In this document: positions 1 to 7,704 of the stretch, piece after piece
Layout of the letters: each line of letters begins with the position of its first letter
How positions within the stretch are numbered: position 1 is the first letter of the stretch
DNA from: Caldilineaceae bacterium
GTDB taxonomy: Bacteria > Chloroflexota > Anaerolineae > Caldilineales > Caldilineaceae
Length of the DNA: 64,000 nucleotides
Reading direction: 5' to 3'
Assembly (NCBI GenBank): GCA_018003515.1
Contig: JAGNDO010000021.1
Span: 1 to 64,000, forward strand
Position numbers and translations under genes: made by a program
The notes under the pieces: model-generated
The model's database searches: none
The model's input: the letters and a program-made list of their open reading frames with translations, nothing else
What the model was told of the DNA's origin: nothing

Positions 1-215
1 TCCAAGAGCATCTGCTCGACCAGCGCTCGGCAGAGACGGCCATTCTGCTTATCTCCGAGGAATTGGAAGAGTTGATGACCCTGAGCGACCGCATCGCCGT
101 GATCTTTGACGGCAACATCATGGGCATCGTGGAGGCGGACAAAGTCACCATCGGCGAGATCGGTCTGATGATGACCGGGACGAAGCTAGCGGATTTGGCC
201 GCGAATAAAGCGTAG
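1..215 (+). CDS. Sugar/nucleoside-type ABC transporter ATPase, C-terminal end (partial)
   Basis: Only the last 70 codons are present (reading frame from base 3, stop at 213-215). The peptide contains LISEELEELMTLSDRIAVIF and GIVEADKVTIGEIGLMMTG, the end of the second nucleotide-binding domain of a double-domain ABC ATPase of the type that drives BMP/nucleoside importers. The complete paralogue at 8861-10423 ends almost identically in layout ([20 protein letters not shown]...GLMMAG). Two permease genes follow on the same strand after a 98-nt gap, so this is the ATPase of the first importer operon. Its upstream part lies outside the window. Confidence 0.93.
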   Translation, partial: QEHLLDQRSAETAILLISEELEELMTLSDRIAVIFDGNIMGIVEADKVTIGEIGLMMTGTKLADLAANKA

Positions 216-216
216 T

Positions 217-300
217 TGATTGGTTGATTGGTTAATTTTTTTGTTCGCAAAGCACCGATCTGGCTATCAACAAATCCACAAATCCACCCACACCACCCAG
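217..300. repeat. Intergenic word-repeat tract between ATPase and permease
   Basis: The gap starts with an 8-nt-period array (ttgattgg twice, then ttaa) directly after the stop codon and ends with 'caaatccacaaatccaccca'. The reverse-complement style array (caatcaaccaatcaacc) recurs at 44056-44072. It is not part of any gene and shows the same word-repeat style found at most gene borders in this window. Confidence 0.6.
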
Positions 301-313
301 CAGGAAAAACACT

Positions 314-1417
314 ATGGCCCTTCCCTACTCACTCTATTTGGAAAAGCGCACGGAAGATGTCCCCAAATGGCTGCCCGCGGCCACATCTTTGGGGTCGGTT
401 GTTGTGGCTTTCATCATCAGTGCAATTGTGCTCAAGCTGATCGGCAGCGACCCCCTGCGCATCTATGGCTTCTTCTTCCGGGCCACCTTTGGCAGTTGGT
501 CCTCCTTTTCCGACACAGTGGTCAAGGCGACGCCCCTGATCATGGTGGGGCTGGCCTGTGCCGTGGCCTTCAAGATGAAGCTGTGGAACATCGGGGCCGA
601 GGGGCAGTTCTACATGGGGGCCTTCTTCGCCAGCCTTGTGGTGCTGCTGCCCATCCTGCCGCCGGAGACGCCCAAGTGGATCTTGCTGCCGGCCATGGCC
701 CTCATGGGCATGATCGGCGGGGCAATCTGGGGCTTCTTCCCCGGCTACCTCAAGGCCAAATTCAACGTCAACGAGATCATCACCACCCTGATGCTCAACT
801 ATGTGGCGATTTTGTGGAACAATTTCTGGATTTTTGACCGCTGGAGCGACGGTGGTTTCCAGATGACCCCCACCTTTGCCCGCAGTGCGTGGCTGCCCCG
901 GCTGTCGGACTTGGCCAGGCAATACCCGATCTTCTCCGGCATCACCTTGCATTTGGGCGTGCTTTTTGGGATAGCCGCCGCCTTTGTGGTCTGGTGGGTG
1001 ATCTCTCGCAGCCGCTGGGGCTACGAAATCCGGCTGATCGGCGACAATCCCGATGCGGCCAAATATGCCGGGCTAAATATCACCCGCAACATCGTGCTGG
1101 TGATGATGTTCTCCGGGGCCCTGGCCGGGCTGGCGGGCATGTCCGAGGTGACCGGGGTGGTCCACCGCTTGCAAGAGCAGATTTCGCCGGGCTATGGCTT
1201 CACAGGCATCATCGTGGCCTGGCTGGCCAAGCTCAACCCCTTCGCCGTGATCCTGGTCTCTATCCTCTTTGGGGCGCTGATCGTGGCCGGGCGAGAGGTG
1301 CAGCCCTCGGGCATCGCCCAAATGCTGCAAGGCGTGGTCCTCTTCATGGTGATCGGCAGCGACGTGCTGCTGCGCTACAAGGTGCGGTTGAGTCGGCGCA
1401 CGGCGGTTGAGGCGTGA
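314..1417 (+). CDS. BMP-family nucleoside-type ABC transporter permease (system 1, subunit A)
   Basis: A 367-residue hydrophobic protein of the bacterial inner-membrane translocator family (BPD_transp_2; as in YufP/NupB of nucleoside importers). The sequence shows a cytoplasmic N-terminus, a first membrane segment near residues 22-42 and a run of further segments. The conserved family signatures are GLACAVAFKMKLWNIGAEGQ (near 77-96), FNVNEIITTLMLNYVA and the glycine-rich ALAGLAGMSEVTG. The ATG at 314 follows an 'aggaaaa' ribosome-binding sequence. It pairs with the permease at 1757-2722 and the ATPase ending at 215. Substrate is inferred from family and from the BMP lipoprotein in the paralogous operon (7705-8754); this first operon shows no binding protein inside the window. 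Confidence 0.92.
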   Translation: MALPYSLYLEKRTEDVPKWLPAATSLGSVVVAFIISAIVLKLIGSDPLRIYGFFFRATFGSWSSFSDTVVKATPLIMVGLACAVAFKMKLWNIGAEGQFYMGAFFASLVVLLPILPPETPKWILLPAMALMGMIGGAIWGFFPGYLKAKFNVNEIITTLMLNYVAILWNNFWIFDRWSDGGFQMTPTFARSAWLPRLSDLARQYPIFSGITLHLGVLFGIAAAFVVWWVISRSRWGYEIRLIGDNPDAAKYAGLNITRNIVLVMMFSGALAGLAGMSEVTGVVHRLQEQISPGYGFTGIIVAWLAKLNPFAVILVSILFGALIVAGREVQPSGIAQMLQGVVLFMVIGSDVLLRYKVRLSRRTAVEA

Positions 1418-1443
1418 TTTTAGCTCGTTCAAAGGTTCAACCT

Positions 1444-1734
1444 ATGCAAACGCAACCGATGGAGCATGAAGAAACACTCCTTCACATTCTTCACACCCTG
1501 CCCACCAAAAGTGTCGAACAGGTCGTTGATTTCGCTCGTTTTTTGCAGTGGAGGGAGATCGATCAATGGCATGTTCTTCATGAAGACGAAACCGAGGCCG
1601 AGGTGCAGGCTGACATCGAACGCTGGGACGCTTCTTTTGCCGCTTCTCCGGACAAATTAAAAAAACTGGCGAATCGAGCGAGAGAAGAAATCATGGCTGG
1701 GCGCACAATGGATATGATTTTCACCGCAATTTGA
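1444..1734 (+). CDS. Small antitoxin-like (DUF2281-like) protein between two permease genes
   Basis: A soluble 96-residue protein. The N-terminal half contains LHILHTLPTKSVEQVVDFARFLQ, which resembles DUF2281/VapB-like antitoxin-type proteins that carry a short 'LP...EVLDFAEFL' helix pair. The C-terminal half is charged and ends with MAGRTMDMIFTAI, like small partner proteins of PIN toxins in cyanobacteria and Chloroflexota. The start is set at ATG 1444; an upstream GTG at 1414 overlapping the permease stop and an internal ATG at 1459 are alternatives. No toxin gene is adjacent, which is odd for an antitoxin. It sits exactly between the two permeases of one importer, so it is probably an insertion into the operon. 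Function is unproven. Confidence 0.65.
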   Translation: MQTQPMEHEETLLHILHTLPTKSVEQVVDFARFLQWREIDQWHVLHEDETEAEVQADIERWDASFAASPDKLKKLANRAREEIMAGRTMDMIFTAI

Positions 1735-1756
1735 TCATCTGTATGGGAGAGACCTC

Positions 1757-2722
1757 GTGAATCTAGAAATCATCCTGCACGCCGGACTTGCCACGGGCAC
1801 CATCCTACTCTTTGCCGGTATCGGCGAAATCCTGGCCGAACGATCGGGCATTCTCAACTTGGGCGTTGAGGGCATGATGTTGATCGGCGCGATGGCTGGC
1901 TTTAGCACCGCCCTCTCCACCCAAAATCCGTGGCTGGGATTGTTGGCGGCCATGTTGGCTGGGGGCGTCCTCAGCCTGGCCCACGGTCTGGTCACCATCC
2001 ACTTCCAGGCCGATCAAGTGGTGAGCGGTCTATCCCTCACCTTTTTGGGCACAGGGCTGGCCTTGGTCTTGGGCAATGGGCTGACGGGGAAAGCCGCCGC
2101 CCTGATCCCTAACTTCGACATTGGTGGACTGGCATCCATCCCCTTTATCGGGCCGGTCTTCTTCATGAATCACAGCCCCCTGGTCTATGTGGGCTATCTG
2201 CTTACCCCCCTGGTCTGGTATTACATCGAAAAGACCCGGCCCGGTATGCATCTGCGGGCCATAGGCGAAAAGCCCGTGGCCGCGGACACAATGGGCATCA
2301 ACGTCTATCGGCTGCGCTATATTTATGTCTTTGCCGGTGGTATGTTGGCCGGGCTGGCCGGGGCCACCATCAGCCTCTCCGTCTCGCCGGGCTGGTACAG
2401 CGTCCAGACCACCTCCGGCCAGGGCTGGATCGCCATCGGCTTGGTGATCTTTGCCCAATGGAATCCCTGGCGGGCGGCTTTGGGTGCATACCTCTTTGGT
2501 GCCCTGCGCCGGGCCATCCTGGACTTGCAGGGGCCAGCCATGCTTTTTGGCATGGTCAACCCCCTCTTTATCAACTCCAACTTCAGCTTCTTCCTGAAGA
2601 TGACCCCCTATCTGCTCACCATCATCGCCCTGGTGATCGGCTCCCGCGCCGCCGCCCGCAAACGGCTGGGTGCCCCGGCAGCCCTGGGTGTCCCCTATGT
2701 GCGGGGTGAGCGGGGGTTGTAG
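1757..2722 (+). CDS. BMP-family nucleoside-type ABC transporter permease (system 1, subunit B)
   Basis: A 321-residue polytopic protein, second permease of the translocator pair (YufQ/NupC-like). Diagnostic stretches are ILAERSGILNLGVEGMMLIG (near 26-45), AIGEKPVAADTMGINVYRLR and the glycine-rich AGGMLAGLAGATISL. Start is GTG at 1757, chosen because 'gggagag' lies 6-12 nt upstream and because homologues begin with a short hydrophobic first helix. It lies 22 nt after the small DUF2281-like gene and ends the first importer operon; a word-repeat hairpin follows directly. Confidence 0.92.
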   Translation: MNLEIILHAGLATGTILLFAGIGEILAERSGILNLGVEGMMLIGAMAGFSTALSTQNPWLGLLAAMLAGGVLSLAHGLVTIHFQADQVVSGLSLTFLGTGLALVLGNGLTGKAAALIPNFDIGGLASIPFIGPVFFMNHSPLVYVGYLLTPLVWYYIEKTRPGMHLRAIGEKPVAADTMGINVYRLRYIYVFAGGMLAGLAGATISLSVSPGWYSVQTTSGQGWIAIGLVIFAQWNPWRAALGAYLFGALRRAILDLQGPAMLFGMVNPLFINSNFSFFLKMTPYLLTIIALVIGSRAAARKRLGAPAALGVPYVRGERGL

Positions 2723-2728
2723 GACAAC

Positions 2729-2820
2729 GAGTAATGAGTAACGAGTCATTGTATGGGTTGACGAGTTTTTGGGGACATACCGCCCACCCAGTTCGTCAAC
2801 CCACCTTTTACTCATCACTC
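2729..2820. repeat. Nested word-repeat hairpin after permease gene
   Basis: Seven nt after the permease stop, a 7-nt-period array (gagtaat gagtaac gagtcat) begins. Outer arms gagtaatgagtaa (2729-2741) and ttactcatcactc (2808-2820) pair with one mismatch. Inner arms gggttgacga (2755-2764) and tcgtcaaccc (2793-2802) pair perfectly. There is no T-run after it, so it is not a classical intrinsic terminator. Confidence 0.75.
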
Positions 2821-2873
2821 ATCCCTCCCCACAACAACACTTCTCAATTCTCAACTCTCCATTCTCAATTCTT

Positions 2874-3422
2874 ATGCTCCCAAACTCACACATCGCCTAC
2901 ACCTGGGCGGCCCTCAGCCTGGCCCAGGAACACTTGGATTTTGCCCCGGATGCGGACTATCGGCTGGTGGCCCTGGCTGCCACCGGCCCGGATCTGATCG
3001 ACAAACCCCTGGCCTGGGCCTACTTTTACAAGCGCTACAGATCCGCCGTACTCTTTGCCCATACGATCTGGTCTTTCGGCATCGCCCTAAGTTTGGGCGT
3101 GCGGGGAACCATCGGCCTGGTCTACGCCTTGGCCTATGCCGGCCATGCCCTGTTGGACCGGCTGTGGCACTATCACGACACCTTCTACTGGCCCCTGCGG
3201 GGGTGGCGTTTCCACGTCTGGGGCAAGCGCGGCTCCGAGCAGGAGGCCATCGGCCTGGCCTATTGGTACGCCTTCACCCGCCGCCCTGAGTTGTGGGGGT
3301 GGGAATTGGGCGGCTTTCTGGCCTTGGGGTGGTTTGTGTGGCGACATCGGTTGTATAAAGTCAAGAATTTAGTGGATTTTGTACTCACGGGAAAGGTTAA
3401 GAAGATCGGAGGTCTTGCATGA
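2874..3422 (+). CDS. DUF457-like membrane-bound metal-dependent hydrolase homologue
   Basis: A 182-residue membrane protein. It has a conserved His near the N-terminus (NSHIAYTW), GPDLIDKP near 40, a His in the next membrane helix (LFAHTIW) and GHALLDRLWHYHD near 100. This His/Asp spacing is that of the YdjM/YbcI-type 'LexA-binding, membrane-bound metal-dependent hydrolase' family (DUF457); catalytic activity for the family is largely predicted, not shown. I chose ATG 2874 because the upstream in-frame extension is made only of word-repeat DNA. It overlaps the next gene by 4 nt (ATGA), so the two are co-translated. Confidence 0.7.
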   Translation: MLPNSHIAYTWAALSLAQEHLDFAPDADYRLVALAATGPDLIDKPLAWAYFYKRYRSAVLFAHTIWSFGIALSLGVRGTIGLVYALAYAGHALLDRLWHYHDTFYWPLRGWRFHVWGKRGSEQEAIGLAYWYAFTRRPELWGWELGGFLALGWFVWRHRLYKVKNLVDFVLTGKVKKIGGLA

Positions 3423-3754
3423 TCGCTATGGACAAACATGAATTGTACGATGTCGTGGCATACGAGATTGTGGACGATTACACATTATGGCTACGATTCG
3501 ATGATGGCCATGAGCAAACGATCAATTTTGAGCCGATTCTGTATGGCGAGGTATTTGCACCACTTCGCAACCTCGAACTCTTCGAGCAAGTGGTATTGAA
3601 CCCCGATACCGGAACCATCGAGTGGCCCACGGGAGCCGACTTTGACCCGGAAACCCTGCACAATTGGCCACAATATGTTGATAAAATCGTACAACGACGG
3701 CAGAGATTGACTTCTGTCGTTTCATCCGCTCAACCCATCCTCCAGGCAATATAG
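3419..3754 (+). CDS. DUF2442 domain protein
   Basis: A soluble 111-residue protein. The stretch YEIVDDYTLWLRFDDGHEQT, then INFEPILYG, then IEWPTGADFDPETL is the characteristic DUF2442 pattern; these small proteins are often next to DUF4160 or toxin-antitoxin genes, and their function is not known. The start overlaps the upstream gene (ATGA at 3419-3422); an internal ATG four codons later (3428) is an alternative start. No DUF4160 partner is adjacent here. Confidence 0.85.
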   Translation: MIAMDKHELYDVVAYEIVDDYTLWLRFDDGHEQTINFEPILYGEVFAPLRNLELFEQVVLNPDTGTIEWPTGADFDPETLHNWPQYVDKIVQRRQRLTSVVSSAQPILQAI

Positions 3755-3822
3755 CCCTCGTCTTCAATCAGCAGATCGCTGGTGTTCATTCGCAAAATTC
3801 ACGATGAATGCCAAGTCCACAT

Positions 3823-3855
3823 CATTGTCCATTGTGCATTGCCCATTGTGCATTT
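3823..3855. repeat. Heptanucleotide array (cattgtc/cattgtg type)
   Basis: Four consecutive 7-nt units (cattgtc, cattgtg, cattgcc, cattgtg) followed by cattt. It lies just upstream of a TACAAT -10-like box at 3871-3876 that probably serves the glycosyltransferase gene. A clear single-arm example of the word arrays seen throughout the window. Confidence 0.75.
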
Positions 3856-3876
3856 CCCCACTTAATGCGCTACAAT
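3846..3876 (+). promoter_or_regulatory. Putative promoter of glycosyltransferase gene
   Basis: TTGTGC (3846-3851) and TACAAT (3871-3876) with a 19-nt spacer. The spacer is longer than ideal and the -35 lies in the word array, so only the -10 is convincing. The position argues that the gene starts at 3923 and not at the in-frame ATG at 3875, which lies inside the -10 box. Confidence 0.4.
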
Positions 3877-3922
3877 GTCAACCATTGTGCGGCGATTTGG
3901 GTCGGGCGGGAGATGGACAAGC

Positions 3923-5209
3923 ATGACGAGGCAAGCGCAGGGTTCGGACAAACAGACGGTCGGCAAGCGCCCCTATCGGGTGTTGATGGTGGCCCCCACC
4001 AGTTTTTTCTCCGATTATGGCTGTCATGTGCGTATCCTGGAAGAGACCCGCACCCTGCAAAAGATGGGCCACAAGGTCACCATCGTCACCTACCGCAACG
4101 GCAAGGGCGTGCCCGGTCTGGATATTCGGCGCACCTTGCCCATCCCCTGGCGGCAAGATTACGAAGTCGGTTCCAGCCGCCACAAGATCGGCTTCGACGC
4201 CCTCCTGGGTCTCAAGACCCTGCAACTCCTCACCACCAACCGCTACGACATCATCCACACCCACCTGCACGAAGGTGCCCTGATCGGCCTTGTGCTGGGC
4301 CGTCTCTTCCACACCCCCGTGGTCTTTGACTTTCAGGGCAGCCTGACCGAGGAGATGCTCGACCACCACTTCCTCAGCCGGGAGAGCCGCATCTATCCGC
4401 CCCTGCGCAAGTTGGAGGCGTGGATCGACCAGAGCGCGCCCGTGGTCTTTACCAGCACGGCCAACTCCGAGCGCATGTTGGTGGAGCAGTGGGGCTGCCA
4501 GCCGGACCGGGTGCAGACCCTGTCGGATCGGGTCAACACGGATACCTTCATCCCCGCTGCGGACTATGCGCCCGGCGAGTTGGACGCCCTGCGCCGCTCC
4601 CTGGGCATCCCGGACGGGCGCAAGATCATCGCCTATCTGGGGCTGCTGGCCTCTTACCAGGGCACGGATGCGCTGTTGGAGTCCATGCAGAAGATTCTGG
4701 CCCAGCGCACGGATGTGCATCTGTTGCTCATGGGTTTCCCCAGCGTGGGGCGATACACGGCCAAGACTCGCGACATGGGGCTGTCGGACTATGTCACCCT
4801 GCCGGGGCGCATCCCTTATGCGGATGCCCCCAAATACATGGCCCTGGGAGATGTGGCCGCCGCGCCCAAATTGAGTTTGACCGAGGGCGCGGGCAAATTG
4901 CTCAACTACATGGCCGTAGGGCTGCCCACCGTGGCCTTCGAAACCCCTGTGGCCCGGGAATATCTGGGCTTGGATGGCTTCTTTGCGGTCAAGGGCGATG
5001 TGGACAGCCTGACGGCCAAGCTGCTTCAGGCCCTGGACGGGGTGGAGAATGGCCAGGCCCAACGGCTGGGCCATCGGCTACGCCAACGGGCCATCCAACA
5101 GTTCAGTTGGGACGAAGCCGGTCGCCAAATTCAGGCGGCTTATGACAAGCTGGTGAGCGGCCCCACAGAAGAAGGCATGGCCACCGAGTGGGCCACGACG
5201 CAAGAATAA
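3923..5209 (+). CDS. Family 4 glycosyltransferase
   Basis: A 428-residue GT-B fold glycosyltransferase. The N-terminal domain shows YRVLMVAPTSFFSDYGCHVR and EETRTLQKMGHKVTIVTYR, typical of the GT4 acceptor domain; a DIIHTHLHEG motif follows. The C-terminal nucleotide-sugar domain includes KIIAYLGLLASYQGTDALLE, a VTLPGRIPYADAPKY segment and LLNYMAVGLPTVAFETPVAR, where the family Glu after the glycine/alanine-rich region sits. The start at ATG 3923 has 'gggcgggag' upstream; an in-frame ATG at 3875 lies within the likely promoter. Sugar and acceptor cannot be read from the sequence. It stands alone between transporter operons. Confidence 0.9.
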   Translation: MTRQAQGSDKQTVGKRPYRVLMVAPTSFFSDYGCHVRILEETRTLQKMGHKVTIVTYRNGKGVPGLDIRRTLPIPWRQDYEVGSSRHKIGFDALLGLKTLQLLTTNRYDIIHTHLHEGALIGLVLGRLFHTPVVFDFQGSLTEEMLDHHFLSRESRIYPPLRKLEAWIDQSAPVVFTSTANSERMLVEQWGCQPDRVQTLSDRVNTDTFIPAADYAPGELDALRRSLGIPDGRKIIAYLGLLASYQGTDALLESMQKILAQRTDVHLLLMGFPSVGRYTAKTRDMGLSDYVTLPGRIPYADAPKYMALGDVAAAPKLSLTEGAGKLLNYMAVGLPTVAFETPVAREYLGLDGFFAVKGDVDSLTAKLLQALDGVENGQAQRLGHRLRQRAIQQFSWDEAGRQIQAAYDKLVSGPTEEGMATEWATTQE

Positions 5210-5338
5210 GTCCGATTTGATCCACTCTTTCGCCATCGTCCGCCGTGGTACCCAAAGTTATCCCAATTTGCATTGCCATTGACCCCTATTTTCAGTTACA
5301 TTTGCCCATTCAATTCTTAATTCAGAATATGGTATAGT

Positions 5339-5428
5339 GGGGAACAGTGCTGCCTGCCTGAATCCGCATCTCGTGCCTTACCCCCAGTGCGAAGTTATGG
5401 GCAGTCATTTGCCCTGTTCCCTGTTTTT
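5339..5428 (+). ncRNA. Candidate structured leader or small RNA
   Basis: A 90-nt stretch in the 271-nt gap can fold as one rod: GGGGAACAG (5339-5347) with CTGTTCCC near 5414-5421, then CTGCC with GGGCAG, then CGCA with TGCG around the apex, ending in TTTTT (5424-5428). Upstream are -10-like boxes (TATAGT at 5333-5338 or GAATAT at 5325-5330, the latter 17 nt from TTGCCC). It could be a small RNA with its own terminator, an attenuator or riboswitch of the following importer operon, or simply the terminator of the glycosyltransferase gene. It does not match any RNA family I recognise. Confidence 0.35.
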
Positions 5429-5480
5429 CCACAACATATAGCTATAGCCAATCTTTCACTTCCTCACAGAAGGGCAGCCC

Positions 5481-6596
5481 ATGCTTGCAGGACTGCGCAG
5501 ATCCCTTTCACTTGATCGCCTGCTCGACGCCTTGTTGCCGTCGGTGGCAGTGTTGGCCGCGTTTGGCATCGGGGCCATCTTGCTCTTTATGTTGGGGGCC
5601 AACCCCCTGGAATCCTATCGAGCCTTAGTCAACGGCGCGCTGGGCAGCACCAGTGGTCTAACCCAGACCTTGGCCAAGGCCACGCCTTTGCTCTTGGTGG
5701 GGCTGGGCATCTGCATTGCCTTCCGGGGCGGGGTGATCAACATCGGTGGGGAGGGCCAGATCATTGTGGGGGCCTTGGCTGCCACCAGTATTGCCTTGGC
5801 CCTGCCCACTTGGCCAAGCTGGGCGCTGCTGCCTCTGACCTTGCTGGCCGGGGCAAGCATGGGGGCCGTTTGGGGCGGTATCCCAGGTATCCTCAAGGCC
5901 AAACTCAAGGTCAACGAGATCCTGACCACGGTGATGATGAACCAGATCGCCCTGCAAAGCATGAACTTTCTCCTGCGCGGCCCCCTATTGGACCCGGCCC
6001 AAGTAGCGGCGGGCACCAACATTCCCCAAAGCGCCGCCCTGCCCGAAGCCGTCTGGCTGACCCGGCTGGTACCCCGTACCCTGTTGCACAGCGGCATCAT
6101 CCTGGCCCTGGTGCTGGCCATTCTGGTCTATTTCCTGCTCTGGCGCACCACCATCGGCTATCGCATCCGCGCCGTGGGGTTGAACCCGGCCGCGGCCCGC
6201 TATGCGGGCATTCCCGTGGCCCGCTATACGGCCCTCTCCCTGATCCTGAGTGGGGCCTTTGCCGGGCTGGCCGGGGCGGTGGAGGTGACGGGGATCCACC
6301 ACCGCATGATCGAGGGCATGTCCGGCGGCTACGGCTTCAGCGGGATTGTGGCCGCCCTCTTTGGTAAATTGCACCCCTTGGGCAGCATCCCCGCCTCGGC
6401 CCTCTTTGGGGCGCTACTGGTGGGCGCGGACAAAATGCAACGCACGGTCCAAGTGCCCAGCGCCTTGATCGTCGTCCTCCAAGGCCTGGTGGTACTCTTT
6501 GTGGTCTCCAGCGACCTGATTGTGCGGCGGCGTAATCGCCGTCGATTAGATGTCGCTCAGGTTGTCGCTCAGGTCAAAGAGGGGGCCGGCGCATGA
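5481..6596 (+). CDS. BMP-family nucleoside-type ABC transporter permease (system 2, subunit A)
   Basis: A 371-residue polytopic permease paralogous to the one at 314-1417. Shared family stretches are GLGICIAFRGGVINIGGEGQ (near 74-93), LKVNEILTTVMMNQIALQSM and AFAGLAGAVEVTGIHH. Gene start ATG 5481 has 'agaagggcag' upstream. It overlaps the next permease by 4 nt (ATGA at 6593-6596), giving translational coupling. With the following permease, lipoprotein and ATPase it forms a complete importer. The purine-nucleoside class is inferred from the BMP lipoprotein family. Confidence 0.93.
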   Translation: MLAGLRRSLSLDRLLDALLPSVAVLAAFGIGAILLFMLGANPLESYRALVNGALGSTSGLTQTLAKATPLLLVGLGICIAFRGGVINIGGEGQIIVGALAATSIALALPTWPSWALLPLTLLAGASMGAVWGGIPGILKAKLKVNEILTTVMMNQIALQSMNFLLRGPLLDPAQVAAGTNIPQSAALPEAVWLTRLVPRTLLHSGIILALVLAILVYFLLWRTTIGYRIRAVGLNPAAARYAGIPVARYTALSLILSGAFAGLAGAVEVTGIHHRMIEGMSGGYGFSGIVAALFGKLHPLGSIPASALFGALLVGADKMQRTVQVPSALIVVLQGLVVLFVVSSDLIVRRRNRRRLDVAQVVAQVKEGAGA

Positions 6597-7525
6597 TCAA
6601 CGAACTCACCACCCTGGCCATCTTGGTGGGCATTGCCCACAGCGGCATCCGCCTGGCCACCCCCTATCTCTTCGCCGCCCTGGGTGAGGTCTTTGCCCAA
6701 CGCTCTGGCGTACTCAACCTGGGGGTGGATGGCATCATGCTCATGGGGGCCTTCTCAGCCTTCTACGTCGTCTTCACCACAGGCAGCCCGTGGCTGGGGG
6801 TGCTGGCCGCCATCATCGTGGGCGGGGTGATGGGGCTGTTGATGGCCGTGGTCAGCGTCACCATGCAGGCGGAACAGGGCATCAGCGGGATTGGGCTTTA
6901 CCTTTTTGGCCTGGGACTGAGCAGTCTGCTCTTCAAGACCATGATCGGCTCTGTGGAAAGTGTGACCGGCTTTCAGCGCATCTTCATTCCGATCATCAGC
7001 GACTTGCCCGTGATCGGCGAGATCTTCTTCCGCCACAACATTTTGGTCTATCTGGCCTATTTGGCCGTCCCCATAAGCTGGTATGTACTCAACAAGACCA
7101 CCCTGGGGCTGAAAATCCGGGCCGTGGGTCATAACCCAGAGGCCGCCGACTCCTTGGGGGTGAGTGTGAACGGGGTGCGCTACTTCACCCTGATCCTGGG
7201 GGGTGCGTTGGCCGGTCTGGCCGGGGCTTCCTTGAGCATTGGGCTGCTCAATGTTTTTCAAGAAAATATGACCAATGGTCTGGGCTTTATCGCCGTGGCC
7301 CTGGTCTATTTTGGCGGCTGGCGGCCCGTGGGCGTCTTGGGCGGCGCGCTGCTCTTCAGCACGGTCAATGCCCTGCAACTTTGGGTCCAAGTCTTGAACC
7401 TGCCCATCCCTTCGGACCTGGCCGTGATGATGCCCTATGTGCTTACCATCGTGGCCCTGGCCTTTGCCGTGCGTCAGGTGCAGCAGCCGGCCGCCCTCAC
7501 CAAGCCGTATGAGCGGGGGGAGTAA
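6593..7525 (+). CDS. BMP-family nucleoside-type ABC transporter permease (system 2, subunit B)
   Basis: A 310-residue polytopic permease, paralogue of 1757-2722. It contains VFAQRSGVLNLGVDGIMLMG (near 33-52), VGHNPEAADSLGVSVNGVRY and GGALAGLAGASLSIG, the hallmark segments of the second permease in this family. Translation is coupled to the upstream permease through the ATGA overlap. The last base of its stop codon is the first base of a 24-nt hairpin arm (7525-7548), which separates it from the more highly expressed type of gene, the binding protein. Confidence 0.93.
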   Translation: MINELTTLAILVGIAHSGIRLATPYLFAALGEVFAQRSGVLNLGVDGIMLMGAFSAFYVVFTTGSPWLGVLAAIIVGGVMGLLMAVVSVTMQAEQGISGIGLYLFGLGLSSLLFKTMIGSVESVTGFQRIFIPIISDLPVIGEIFFRHNILVYLAYLAVPISWYVLNKTTLGLKIRAVGHNPEAADSLGVSVNGVRYFTLILGGALAGLAGASLSIGLLNVFQENMTNGLGFIAVALVYFGGWRPVGVLGGALLFSTVNALQLWVQVLNLPIPSDLAVMMPYVLTIVALAFAVRQVQQPAALTKPYERGE

Positions 7526-7640
7526 ATGAGTAAGGAGTAATGAAGTAAGGCCGCGCTGGAGAGAAAGTCATGCGTAATGGTTCGATCAGAACACACTGCG
7601 CTCTCTATCCACAAAATTACTTCATTACTCTTTACTCATT
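7525..7640. repeat. Word-repeat inverted pair between permease and lipoprotein genes
   Basis: Left arm 7525-7548 (aatgagtaaggagtaatgaa gtaa) and right arm 7617-7640 are reverse complements over 24 nt with one mismatch; the 68-nt between them looks unstructured. The left arm starts inside the stop codon of the permease. No T-run follows. The unit resembles the gagtaat words at 2729 but is not identical. Confidence 0.8.
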
Positions 7641-7704
7641 CCTCCCCACGCACCTATATTTTCAATCCGTTCGTCAACCCAATCCGTTCACCAAGGAGAT
7701 TTCT

